Positions 52,701 to 60,711 of a stretch of 64,000 bases of DNA are shown here, piece after piece. Both the position numbers and the translations under genes were made by a program. Under the pieces are notes generated by a model. That model saw only the letters and a program-made list of their open reading frames with translations. It did no database searches and was not told where the DNA came from. Numbering within the stretch: position 1 is the stretch's first letter; each line of letters starts with the position of its first letter. Source of the stretch: QKMZ01 sp012965515 (GTDB lineage Bacteria > Cyanobacteriota > Vampirovibrionia > Obscuribacterales > Obscuribacteraceae); contig CALFMP010000004.1 of assembly GCA_937879965.1 (NCBI GenBank), positions 425,280-489,279 of the forward strand, given 5' to 3'.

Positions 52701-55068
52701 GGGTGCGTGTTGCGTCGGTAGCTGCATCAGCGATTCTGGTGCCGTTGACGGTGAGAGCGTCTGTGGCGCCGGGGACTGCGCGTTCTAGAACACGCGAATT
52801 CTTTTGGATGACTTGAGCCAGCTCGTCGGCAGATACATTGCCCTTCATCGCGCCGTTGAAAGCGGCTTGCACTTCTTCGATCGCTCTCAGGTTGTTTGGA
52901 TTGCCTGCCCACTTTCGTGCGGCTTCTTCCAAGATAGGAGCGGATTCTGCGATGCTTCTTTCCAGTGTCAGAGCCGGGCGCGCCTTTTCAACAGCTTCGA
53001 CAACTTTGTTGGTTTGTGCGGTGACATTGTCGCTAACACGAGCAACTTGGGCGAGGGCTTCATCAACGTTGGCGCCGGCTTTGGTGGCGAGCGACTTTTC
53101 GTTGTTGGCGAGATTTCTCAGTGCTGCAGTCAGCTCTTCCGTGCTGCCGCTGCGTCCGGCGACGAAGTCTGCCACTGCCTGTTCGACTTTTGCGACTTGC
53201 TGCGGGCTGGTTGCTTTGAGCGGTGCCAGAACATTGTCGAGTTCGGAAGTAGCCGTCTTGACCGGTTTGACCAGATCGTCCATGTGTGAGAAGAGTCTGG
53301 TTGCATTCACGTTTTCGGTGAGATTTGCAGCCTGTCTGGTGATTTCCTTCAAAGTATCAGCAGAGACGTTGCCTGTTTGTTTCAGCTTGTCTACAGCGCG
53401 CGTGAATTCATCCGGCCCGATTGCACCGCTGGCGAGCTTGTTGGCTGCGATTCTTACTTCATCGAGAGCTTGTGCTTGGAGCGAACCTGATTGCGGTGCT
53501 TCCTTCTGAATGGCTTGCTCAATTTTGGTAGCTGCTTGCCTGGCATCGTCGGCGTAGGTTTCGAATCTGGTCAAGAGTCTGCGACCGACCGAAGCACCTT
53601 CCAGTTTTGCGGCATCAGCGATGAGGTTGTCGATGACCTGAGGATTGAGACCTGGTGCATCGTTCTTTAAAGCTTTAACAGCAGTTATAAGTTCATCCGT
53701 TTTATTGCCGCCGCGGGCAACATCATTGACCAGAGTCTGGATATTCTGCAAAGCTCTCGCTTCTTGCGAGTTCTTGCCTACTCCGACAGTTAGAGTTTCG
53801 ATCTTTGTGCCGATGTTTTTGGCGGCGTTGTCGACAGTCAAGCCGAAAGCTTCAACGGTTCCGGCGCGCTCGAGGCTGCGCAGCAGTTGATTGCTTTGAC
53901 CGGTCAACTCTTGGAGTTGCGGACCTTTGATATGAGCTGCGCTGTTTTCTACAGCTTGGGTAAAACGAACTTGAGCACCGCTTTCGCCTTTGAACAGAGC
54001 GGCTGCAGCATTTTCGACTTCTCTCAAAGCATTAGTTGCTGCCACGTCCGTCTTTTCGGTAGCGGTCAGCATGCGAGTAAGCGAGTTCGAGAAATTTCTC
54101 GATTCGGTCAGAGCTGCAGTCTTGCTGGCATCAGTAAAAGCTGCCGAAGTGATATTTGCCGGTCTCACATTAGGATAGAAACCGTGCAAGGACTTGACCA
54201 AGGCGCTTTCGCCGCTGGCCAGGTCGGTGCCTACATTGACAGTGGTTGCTTTCGGTCCTCTAAATGTAGCGGTTTCACCAAGATTGGTGGCACGAGCCAC
54301 GATATTCTCGGTTACGGACGTCGCTTGTCCTGTTTCGCGGAAGAAAGTATGGCTCTTGGCTGTACTTGTTTCGGTGAAGCGACCGACAGTTCTGCTGGCG
54401 TTTGCCAGTTCGTCGGTGGCTGCAGCCACATTGTCGCCGAGTTGCAGGGCACGAGTTGCTAAAGAACCGCCGCGCAATTCGTTGGCCAGTCCGACGGTGC
54501 CTTTGGTCGTCAGTGCCGTACCGCCGCCCAGGGTGATCAAGAAACTTGTACCGGTACCCAACATGCGAGCCTTGTCGTCGGCTGTACCAGTTGACCAGTC
54601 AGTGGCCATTTTATTTGAAAGAGTGCCCCAGTTCTTTCTTCCTTGTTCGGAGAACGGGTTCAAAGCCGGTGCGGCATGAGCCACATCAGTGGCAGTTCTG
54701 GTGAATGCAGCAGTGATGCTGTGACCTTCGGACAAGGCGGAAATTCCACCCTGGTCTGCTTCGCGAGCAAGGGTCGCCTTATCCTTCTTAAATATGCTTG
54801 TGATTTGTTCGCCCAGTCCGGTGAAGGTAGCGCCCACGAAGTTGGTGGCCACACTGCCTGCGGTCGAATTATCCGTCTTCGGCAGGGTTTGCTGGACTTT
54901 GAGCATCTGGTCGGCGCTGGAAAGCGCGTCGTTGAAACTGCTGCTTACTACAGAATTAAAATTCAGAGCTGATGGTTTTGGGGCTTCTTCGGTTTCGGAC
55001 GCGTTAGCCGCCAGGAGATTGTTATCTCCTTGGTTAGCGCCTGTATTTACACCGAATCTATTGCTCAT
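49765..55068 (-). CDS. Giant repetitive helical protein, 1767 residues
   Basis: One uninterrupted frame of 5.3 kb. Residues 1-160 are polar with a Ser/Asn/Thr-rich start. A Gly/Thr-rich hydrophobic block lies near 170-195. From about 340 to 1350 there are 11-12 divergent units of roughly 90 residues. Each begins with a helix like ALDEVRIAANKLASGAIGPDEF or NLRAIEEVQAAFNGAMKG and is followed by a Gly turn and a second helix such as LAQVIQKNSRVLE. A single membrane-like segment lies near 1460-1480. The tail is Gly/Pro/Asn-rich with eight consecutive Gln residues before KQDENS. The family is unknown; coiled-coil bundles of scaffold or surface proteins look similar. ATG is behind TTAGGGCAGCA. Confidence 0.75.
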   Translation of the reverse strand: MSNRFGVNTGANQGDNNLLAANASETEEAPKPSALNFNSVVSSSFNDALSSADQMLKVQQTLPKTDNSTAGSVATNFVGATFTGLGEQITSIFKKDKATLAREADQGGISALSEGHSITAAFTRTATDVAHAAPALNPFSEQGRKNWGTLSNKMATDWSTGTADDKARMLGTGTSFLITLGGGTALTTKGTVGLANELRGGSLATRALQLGDNVAAATDELANASRTVGRFTETSTAKSHTFFRETGQATSVTENIVARATNLGETATFRGPKATTVNVGTDLASGESALVKSLHGFYPNVRPANITSAAFTDASKTAALTESRNFSNSLTRMLTATEKTDVAATNALREVENAAAALFKGESGAQVRFTQAVENSAAHIKGPQLQELTGQSNQLLRSLERAGTVEAFGLTVDNAAKNIGTKIETLTVGVGKNSQEARALQNIQTLVNDVARGGNKTDELITAVKALKNDAPGLNPQVIDNLIADAAKLEGASVGRRLLTRFETYADDARQAATKIEQAIQKEAPQSGSLQAQALDEVRIAANKLASGAIGPDEFTRAVDKLKQTGNVSADTLKEITRQAANLTENVNATRLFSHMDDLVKPVKTATSELDNVLAPLKATSPQQVAKVEQAVADFVAGRSGSTEELTAALRNLANNEKSLATKAGANVDEALAQVARVSDNVTAQTNKVVEAVEKARPALTLERSIAESAPILEEAARKWAGNPNNLRAIEEVQAAFNGAMKGNVSADELAQVIQKNSRVLERAVPGATDALTVNGTRIADAATDATRTLAIKGGVVDLGKGADEAVQAIKGLQTQVAGETAKVQSLRNLEEAVTAFKSSTKSADDIERLSNAVRDVRAAEVKLPQSLENFASSVERTGRLQAIETSVVKSRQATNGITATTDIMEAAVRQADEFKAIDRLRNAVRSGDKDAIAAAARDSQQGLAKLEQLQPGFRSVLDDAVKAGDNKQLTKLTNALDNVELVAQRSSSEFKALDEIRAAARRAATDGVGDDLARVIQKNQAQIDNMQGMVARMEQAAAKTEGRVTNVAERLSTDAKVLGDEAANVRRLTNIENSSRSMTAAIQNLAPKLDDVARQTSFMSTQGGKQLARDVRELAETMPANAESRARLIAKAEQLEAQAGKFNHVSERLNVIKSLSDDVARGTVKETDMMSFVKKSSTQLDELGKGTAAMIESKASAIADTRKLAVADDAVNAARRLPNAADEAARLGFKTDSEVHKLSTEFNTALRNFTHGDGNISDVNAAAKKLNEFKPAVALGEVEARNLQALKQTVEGFEKTAQTMQNTRAAAFESQFKAYMDAANSGKVASYKNALNSIANMHEIAPPAVQAQLLKLRESILDHWAARLINEQGYFGKNTLAQRAFGGLDGGQSLISQVRNGSFNVRPIAGLETNKGQLLDAAERFNRNIMDNQVKFSVRGLTQDRAALLANPNLAQEAMRHKLVKDVLTAAVGVGVLSWSGYALKEKAQDYIYDEVNAPYVIAELMEREISAKTDADREKYRAELAAKVADHIRGKDQAQIDALREQIKQIIAERTAENPEAQAVWTRRQEALTIGQLRVKKEHDNQVQYGNPMGPTRGPGTPSPVTDASQQVIIAQPARVRANTINSLDESSKRKPATTNFDINKIKDMSNNMSYSQSNLRANPYGTSGPNSLAAAYTSGSSKAWQNVVSWNTGRKLTTGEPGGKHVYGNFSHLEDNPENDQPGFGGATAGQGAGRIDPASLALASTAAQQQQQQQQAKQDENSPTATV

Positions 55069-55351
55069 TGCTGCCCTAAATGCCTCTACGTGTATGCCTT
55101 TTCAGGTTTTTTATCGTAGTTTTCGGCGTCTTCAGCACCCCAAAATGAGGTGGCTTTGAACGCATGTATCCGAGGTGGCAAGGAAATTTGACAGTTCGAG
55201 GGGAACTTTTAACCCAGAATAATGCCAACTGCACCCAAGTTTGATGGGGAAAATACGCATGTCAGGAGGTGGACCCCCAGGAGCGGATCAGATTTAATAT
55301 AAATACTGATCTACAGTTATAGATTCCCTTCAAAGTACCCCTTTTAAACCC

Positions 55352-56173
55352 ATGACAACCCCGAAAGGGCAGCAGCGGGTGGCTAAAGAGGAGACAAAAG
55401 GACAGGTAACGAGCTTGACCCTCCTCGAAAACATAGACAATATCCTCGAAAAGGACCCGGCTGCCCGCAGCAGACTGGAAGTAATTCTGTGTTATCCGGG
55501 ATTTCACGCCATCATGGCGCACAAGGTCTCTAATTTCCTTTGGCGTCGTGGGCTGACAACCCCGGCCCGTTGTGTATCTCAGGCTGCCCGGGTTTTAACC
55601 GGTATCGAAATACACCCTGGAGCCACAATTGGGCGGCGGGTCTTTATAGATCATGGTATGGGGGTCGTCGTTGGAGAAACAACAATCATCGGCGATGACG
55701 TCGTGATTTATCAGGGTGTAACCCTGGGAGCCGGCGCTGCGGCGCGTATGGGCTCGGCCAGTCGCGGCAAGAAACGCCATCCGACACTCGGAAACGGCGT
55801 GGTGGTCGGCTCGGGAGCAGAAATTCAAGGCGACATAGTGGTCGGAGACAACGTGAGAGTAGCCTCCGGCTCTATCGTGCTGAAGGATGTGCCGCCCAAT
55901 TCTGTGGTTGTTGGCGTGCCCGGGCGCGTTATTTATCGAGATGGAGTTAAGGTAACCAGTGAATCTGTCCCCGATATAGAAGCGGAAGCCATAAAGAGCC
56001 TTAAGCGCCGGCTGGAAAAACTTGAGCATATGCTTGCCGCCTCCCCTGACCTCAACAAAGAGTCATTTGAGGTTCCGTCCGAAGACTTTTCAACCGGCGA
56101 TCTCAAAGACATGGATGTGGTGGACGATGGCACTGACCCGGTGGATGTCTTTCTCCACGGTGCAGGCATTTAA
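55352..56173 (+). CDS. cysE: Serine O-acetyltransferase
   Basis: The 273-residue protein has an N-terminal helical domain with YPGFHAIMAHKVSNFLW and then the left-handed beta-helix: IEIHPGATIGRRVFIDHGMG, VVVGETTIIGDDVVIYQGVT and PTLGNGVVVGSGAEIQGDI. It acetylates serine for cysteine synthesis. The C-terminus carries an extra acidic tail of about 60 residues after the hexapeptide repeats. No cysK is adjacent. Confidence 0.94.
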   Translation: MTTPKGQQRVAKEETKGQVTSLTLLENIDNILEKDPAARSRLEVILCYPGFHAIMAHKVSNFLWRRGLTTPARCVSQAARVLTGIEIHPGATIGRRVFIDHGMGVVVGETTIIGDDVVIYQGVTLGAGAAARMGSASRGKKRHPTLGNGVVVGSGAEIQGDIVVGDNVRVASGSIVLKDVPPNSVVVGVPGRVIYRDGVKVTSESVPDIEAEAIKSLKRRLEKLEHMLAASPDLNKESFEVPSEDFSTGDLKDMDVVDDGTDPVDVFLHGAGI

Positions 56174-56347
56174 AGACCCTTTTGCTTGTAGGCAAAAACG
56201 CCTTTTTAAGTGGGTAGAATAAAGGTGTCTACTTGTACGTGCGATTTCGGCCTTTGAAACCAATGTGAGGGGACAACGGGGGTTGGGCGAACGCACTTAG
56301 ATCAATTGGAAACGACCCGGTATTTAGCGGAAAGGAACGATTACCGC

Positions 56348-56590
56348 ATGGCAGAAAGCGAGCTTGAAAAAGCATTCTCGACACTGGCACAGGCCTTCAC
56401 TGTGACTGAGACCGAATTGACCGAAGAAATTACGGTCATCGAACAGCAGATAACAAATCTCAAGGATAGAATCGCACAGCTTAACGGCAAGCAACAAACA
56501 CTTGCTCACGATAAGTCTTCTATCCAAGAAATGTTTAGTCGTTATTGTGCCACTGAAGGTGGTGCAGGTCAGCCGAAAGTGGAGTTCTAA
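56348..56590 (+). CDS. Small coiled-coil protein
   Basis: The 80-residue protein is predicted almost entirely coiled coil, with heptad-like TVTETELTEEITVIEQQITN and LKDRIAQLNGKQQTLAHDKS. The ATG at 56348 has AAGGA about 12 bases upstream; an in-frame TTG at 56306 would add 14 residues without such a site. Function unknown. Confidence 0.6.
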   Translation: MAESELEKAFSTLAQAFTVTETELTEEITVIEQQITNLKDRIAQLNGKQQTLAHDKSSIQEMFSRYCATEGGAGQPKVEF

Positions 56591-56718
56591 AACGGTCTGG
56601 AAAAAGCGTCTGCCAGCATTTTGAAATCGACTGGTCTCCCAGGGAGAACTCATTTCGATTGCCGGCCGTGATCCCAATCTTTGAAGCAATGTCACTTGAC
56701 CGTTAAGAGTCTCGATTA

Positions 56719-57210
56719 ATGTCCGGCAACTGTCCATTATGTGGTGCACCCTTAAACCTCGGGCTCAACTTTTGCGTTGTTTGCGGCAGACGTGCAATAG
56801 GTAATGAGTCAAGCAAAATCGTAGGTCTGAAGGCTGCTTCCAGAGCTTCGGACTTAACGCAAAAGATCGACATAAGTGACGGCAGGTTCAACAAGGCAGC
56901 CAAGAAAAAGACTCCGCTTAGATTCCGCAAGGTGCGCGGGCTCTGGAGTCAGGTCTTTTATGTTTTTCTCGGCGTCTCGCTTTTCTTCTGCGCAATCAGA
57001 TACGCTCTTGAGCCTAAGAGTTTCACAGGGCACGTGCAGCGTACGGTGCATATGATCATGGAAAAGAGTCCGGTGCAGCATGTGCAAGGAATGCTTGGTT
57101 TGAAGCCGGAAGTGAAGAAGAAAACGCCGGTCAAGTCGCCACCCACTAAGGTCAAAAAGAAAAAGACACGTTCTCGCAAAAAGGCACGTGCCACCCATCA
57201 CAACTCCTGA
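56719..57210 (+). CDS. Zinc-ribbon single-pass membrane protein with basic tail
   Basis: The 163-residue protein starts with a zinc ribbon, CPLCGAPLNLGLNFCVVCGR. One membrane segment follows (about residues 78-95, QVFYVFLGVSLFFCAIRYAL). It ends in a strongly basic tail with repeated Lys and Arg. The organisation is like the two zinc-ribbon proteins near 14-16 kb, but the rest of the sequence is different. Function unknown. Confidence 0.7.
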   Translation: MSGNCPLCGAPLNLGLNFCVVCGRRAIGNESSKIVGLKAASRASDLTQKIDISDGRFNKAAKKKTPLRFRKVRGLWSQVFYVFLGVSLFFCAIRYALEPKSFTGHVQRTVHMIMEKSPVQHVQGMLGLKPEVKKKTPVKSPPTKVKKKKTRSRKKARATHHNS

Positions 57211-57231
57211 TTAGTCGACCAGATGGCGGTT

Positions 57232-57447
57232 TCACTGCTGTTTTTCATCCATGAGCGTGATGATGCCCATGTCGAAGAGGATCTCCAACTCTTCCAGAGT
57301 CCAGCTCTTTTTGACTTTGGGTGAGTGATGCAGATTGGCGCGGATGACTTTTCCTCCCGCACCAGACACTTCGTAGACGTATTCTTTTTCATAGTAAGGC
57401 GGTGCCTTTACTTTTAAAAGTTGTCCCTTTTTGATTTCGGGCAGCAT
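57232..57447 (-). CDS. Small conserved-looking protein, 71 residues
   Basis: The protein reads KKGQLLKVKAPPYYEKEYVY, then VSGAGGKVIRANLHHSPKVK and LEELEILFDMGIITLMD. It has mixed strand and helix character and looks genuinely coding. It starts 9 bases after the acyl-CoA dehydrogenase-like stop on the same strand, suggesting cotranscription. No family was recognised. Confidence 0.6.
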   Translation of the reverse strand: MLPEIKKGQLLKVKAPPYYEKEYVYEVSGAGGKVIRANLHHSPKVKKSWTLEELEILFDMGIITLMDEKQQ

Positions 57448-57456
57448 TTTGTCTAC

Positions 57457-58590
57457 TTATCTTGACGTTTCAACGAGTGCCTTACGTCCAATCTCGGCCA
57501 GTTGCCTTTGGCTGGTTCCGGCTGTGATCTGGTAGGTTTTTGCATCACGCATAAGCTTTTCGACCGGATATTCACGGGAGTATCCGTAGCCGCCAAAAAT
57601 CTGAACGGCATCGGTAGCTATGCGCATCGCTGCTTCTTGAGCAAAAACCTTAGCAATGGCAGCCGAATCAAAATCATTTACGTTCTGGTCGACGAGCTGG
57701 CAACCTGCGTAAGTGAGCAATTTTGCAGCTTCTATATCTTTGGCCATGTCAGACATCATGAAGGCGATGGCTTGATGATCGCCGATCGGCCTGCCAAACG
57801 TCTTTCTCTCTTTTGCATAAGTGATTGAATGTGCAAGAGCCGCTCTTGATATGCCAATTGCACTGGCGGCAAAGAGAAGATATGCGCGTGGCATGACGAA
57901 GGACATGATTTCCTCTGCACCGCCGGCAGTGCCGACTAAATGATCGGCTGGCAGTTTCACACCGCTTAGTTCCATGTCTACCGTAGCCAGGCACTTCCGG
58001 CCCAGACGGTTTACGGTCTTTCCTTCTTTGACGCCGACCGCTTTTTTGTCCACGATAAGGAGCGACGTTTTTCCCGAATCTTCTTTCGCTTTGACGACAA
58101 ACCAATCGCATTGAGCACCGGCGACGACACGGACGTTTCCGGTCAGTTCGAACTCTGAGCCGTTTTTCTTCAGGCTCGGCAGGCGTTCTTCACTGCTTAT
58201 GGTATCGAGCATGCTTTCTGAAAAACCGGCAAAAGAAAGTTTTTCCATAAGCGGCTGAACGAACTTCACTACTTTCTGCGCGTTGTTTTCTGCGATTAAG
58301 GGCAAAATCGCTATGGCGCAGGCTTCGAGATAGCCGGCGATAGCGCTGCATCCGGTCGCCAGTTCTTCCTGTATAAGAGCCGCTTCGAAAAACGGAAGAG
58401 CAAGCCCCCCTGCACTTTCCGGCGCCATAACATTGGTCAGACCAGCTTCAAAAGCCTTGTTCAAAACATCTAGAGGGACCTCACCACTTTCGTCGAAGTG
58501 AGCGGCTTTGGGTGCCACCTCTCGAACCGAGAAATCGTGGGCGAGTTTTTGAAATTCTCTCTGCTCTTCACTTAAATTGAATTCAGACAT
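57457..58590 (-). CDS. Acyl-CoA dehydrogenase-family protein with atypical catalytic positions
   Basis: The 377-residue protein has the three-part ACAD fold: SEEQREFQKLAHDFSVREVA at the N-terminus, a beta domain with FELTGNVRVVAGAQCDWFVV, and a C-terminal helical domain ending GGYGYSREYPVEKLMRDAKT. The usual catalytic Glu position (YEGT) reads ITAGTSQRQ, and the alternative site used by isovaleryl/long-chain enzymes (ERL) reads PRAY. An ordinary dehydrogenation is therefore uncertain. EtfA/EtfB are encoded 29 kb away. Start ATG 58590; an upstream frame to 58638 adds a hydrophobic stretch unlike the family. Confidence 0.82.
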   Translation of the reverse strand: MSEFNLSEEQREFQKLAHDFSVREVAPKAAHFDESGEVPLDVLNKAFEAGLTNVMAPESAGGLALPFFEAALIQEELATGCSAIAGYLEACAIAILPLIAENNAQKVVKFVQPLMEKLSFAGFSESMLDTISSEERLPSLKKNGSEFELTGNVRVVAGAQCDWFVVKAKEDSGKTSLLIVDKKAVGVKEGKTVNRLGRKCLATVDMELSGVKLPADHLVGTAGGAEEIMSFVMPRAYLLFAASAIGISRAALAHSITYAKERKTFGRPIGDHQAIAFMMSDMAKDIEAAKLLTYAGCQLVDQNVNDFDSAAIAKVFAQEAAMRIATDAVQIFGGYGYSREYPVEKLMRDAKTYQITAGTSQRQLAEIGRKALVETSR

Positions 58591-58874
58591 TATTGAGCCT
58601 ATGAAGAAAATGTGACGCCGGAACTGATTCAATGCCAACGGCTAAGTAGAAAGCCATATTCTAGTAGCTATGCGGCTGTATCTCAATCGAAGTGCGCGGA
58701 GACCACAGACTTTCTTGACCTCCTGAGCAACATTTTTGTGTCCGGATAAACTGGGCTTTATACAAATGTGAAAAGGCTTCTCTTGACCAGTCATGTAAGG
58801 GTAGTCATGATTACGAGGATCGCCAGCCTGCTTGTCAATAGGTGATTGGCTTTGTTTCGTACAAATGGACTCAC

Positions 58875-59543
58875 ATGTCGGTCTTAATTGCTCCATCAAT
58901 CTTGTCTGCGGATTTCGCCAATCTGGGCGCTGACATCAAGCGCGCCGAAGAGGCGAAGGCTGATTGGATTCACGTCGATGTGATGGACGGACACTTTGTG
59001 CCCAATCTGACCATTGGTGCGCCCGTGGTGAAGAGTTTGAGAAAGGCAACCAAACTGCCATTCGACGTGCACTTAATGATCACCGATCCTGACCAATACC
59101 TGCAGGATTTCGCCGATGCGGGCGCCGATTACATAACCGTTCATTCCGAAGCCTGTATCCATTTGCAGCGCACCCTTTCGCAGATTCGCAGTCTGGGCAA
59201 AAAGCCTGGAGTTGCGTTGAATCCAGCGACACCAGCCGATCATTTGAAGTATGTGCTGGAAGACATCGATTTGGTCCTGGTAATGTCCGTGAATCCTGGA
59301 TTCGGCGGTCAGAAATTCTTGCCTTCTGTTTTGCCGAAGATTGCCAGAGTAAGAGAAATGTTCAATGAAATCGGTCGAAAAGACGTAAGAATTTCGGTCG
59401 ACGGTGGTATCAACGCTGATACCGCCAAGGAAGCCATCAATCACGGAGCTGATGTATTGGTGGCAGGTAAGAGTGTTTATGGAGCAGCCGATATGAAGGT
59501 TGCAATCTCGCAAATCAGACAAGAGACCGTCTCAGTAAAGTGA
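58875..59543 (+). CDS. rpe: Ribulose-phosphate 3-epimerase
   Basis: The 222-residue protein is a TIM barrel starting VLIAPSILSADFANLG and containing WIHVDVMDGHFVPNLTIG, PFDVHLMITDPDQYL, VMSVNPGFGGQKFLP and RISVDGGINADTAKEA. It interconverts ribulose 5-phosphate and xylulose 5-phosphate in the pentose phosphate pathway. The start is ATG 58875 because the family begins there; an in-frame ATG at 58842 adds 11 residues. The next gene starts 11 bases past the stop. Confidence 0.96.
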   Translation: MSVLIAPSILSADFANLGADIKRAEEAKADWIHVDVMDGHFVPNLTIGAPVVKSLRKATKLPFDVHLMITDPDQYLQDFADAGADYITVHSEACIHLQRTLSQIRSLGKKPGVALNPATPADHLKYVLEDIDLVLVMSVNPGFGGQKFLPSVLPKIARVREMFNEIGRKDVRISVDGGINADTAKEAINHGADVLVAGKSVYGAADMKVAISQIRQETVSVK

Positions 59544-59554
59544 AGGAGCTAAAT

Positions 59555-60142
59555 ATGGCTGGCGTGAACCGTTTCAGAAAAATGGCAAAAGCAACCCTGG
59601 TTTGGGCGGCGGCAGTTGCCTGCATTGCTCCGGCTTCAGCGAAAGGGGACGACTTCATTATGGATACCGATTGTATCGGAAAGACCAATAATGGCGTCGT
59701 TACCTCCGACCAGTTTTTGGAACTCGGCGTGCCTACTTCCAATGCCTTGCGTTTGGAAGGTGAGCAATCGATGCGTATCGGCAATCTCGATCGCGCTTTG
59801 ACAGTATTGCAGCGCTCCGTTGAAATGGCGCCGATGGACATCGATGGACGCATTCTCTATGCAGAAGCTCTCGAGAAGAAGCTTTTGAAACAGAGAAAAC
59901 GCGATCCAAAACTCTACAACTTTATCGTGAAGCAGTGGCTTTATGTCGGGAAGAAGGCTGAATTCGCCGACCAGCAAATGATTGGTATCAATCACTTGAT
60001 GAGCCTGACAGGTACACGTCCCGGACGTTGGGAGAAGGAAGCAAAATTTCTTGGTCGAGTGCTAGTTCCGGAAGATGCACCGGTCAAAATCGGCGGAGCA
60101 TCACCACATGCAGCCAAGAAGAAGAAAGACGAGGACATGTAA
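59555..60142 (+). CDS. Exported TPR-like protein
   Basis: The 195-residue protein has a signal peptide (KATLVWAAAVACIAPASA, with cleavage after the AxA). A TPR-like helical pair (about residues 60-120) follows, with LRLEGEQSMRIGNLDRALTV and YAEALEKKLLKQRKRD. The tail is Lys-rich. AAGGAG lies 6 bases before the ATG. It begins 11 bases after the rpe stop and is followed by a terminator, so it is probably the second gene of an rpe operon. Function unknown. Confidence 0.68.
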   Translation: MAGVNRFRKMAKATLVWAAAVACIAPASAKGDDFIMDTDCIGKTNNGVVTSDQFLELGVPTSNALRLEGEQSMRIGNLDRALTVLQRSVEMAPMDIDGRILYAEALEKKLLKQRKRDPKLYNFIVKQWLYVGKKAEFADQQMIGINHLMSLTGTRPGRWEKEAKFLGRVLVPEDAPVKIGGASPHAAKKKKDEDM

Positions 60143-60180
60143 GTCTAAGTCGCGGGCTTTCCTCTTTTGTAAACCTCATC

Positions 60181-60210
60181 AAGACCGGCTCTTCACGCGC
60201 CGGTCTTTTT
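60181..60210 (+). terminator. Terminator of the rpe-TPR unit
   Basis: AAGACCGGC and GCCGGTCTT make a perfect 9-bp stem with a 9-base loop, ending in five T residues (60206-60210). It overlaps the last codons of the convergent membrane-protein gene. Confidence 0.9.
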
Positions 60211-60711
60211 CTTTGCCGCCCACTTGATCGTATTTTTGATCATGCGGACAATACCGTAAATTGTCGAGAAAACACCGACGAGCATCCACGTCCAGGGCGA
60301 ATGCTGCTTGACCAAATGTGTGTGTACATGAGCCATTTGCTGAGTTGATGATTCTGAGAAGACCGATGCGTATGGGGATTTTTGCTCCGTCAATTGTTCT
60401 CTGGCTTTCTTCATCTCTGCAGTCAAGGTATCTACAGGTATGAACGTTCCGACAAGAAGGACGAAGCCAATCACGACGTTCAATATTCCGAAAACCAGCC
60501 AAGGCCAACTGGGCTTCCAAAAGAAAAGCAGTGGAAAGAAACCGATCAGGAGCATGGCGTCAGGTACCCACATAAAGGGGTTGTCGGCTGGAATTACAAA
60601 CGCCAGAGCAAACCCGACGATCCACAACACCGCCGAAACTATTCCGGCGATTTTGCTTGCGGACATCTTCTTGCCTGTTTCCCTTGCCTCTGTCACGGGC
60701 TGTCTCCCCAC
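60193..60711 (-). CDS. Four-helix membrane protein of unknown function
   Basis: The 172-residue protein has hydrophobic segments at about 19-42, 48-66, 71-92 and 142-160, with a charged soluble stretch around 95-130 between the third and fourth. The first 18 residues are hydrophilic. Its start lies inside the end of the TOPRIM gene (19-base overlap), so translation is likely coupled. No family was recognised. Confidence 0.68.
   Translation of the reverse strand: MGRQPVTEARETGKKMSASKIAGIVSAVLWIVGFALAFVIPADNPFMWVPDAMLLIGFFPLLFFWKPSWPWLVFGILNVVIGFVLLVGTFIPVDTLTAEMKKAREQLTEQKSPYASVFSESSTQQMAHVHTHLVKQHSPWTWMLVGVFSTIYGIVRMIKNTIKWAAKKKTGA

Noticed and set aside
47012..55068. Prophage tail genes such as a tape-measure protein
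   Set aside because: No capsid, portal, terminase, integrase or other tail gene is adjacent; neighbours are housekeeping genes.
56190..56207. Weak terminator after cysE (AGGC/GCCT with T-run)
   Set aside because: The stem is only 4 bp; too weak to call.
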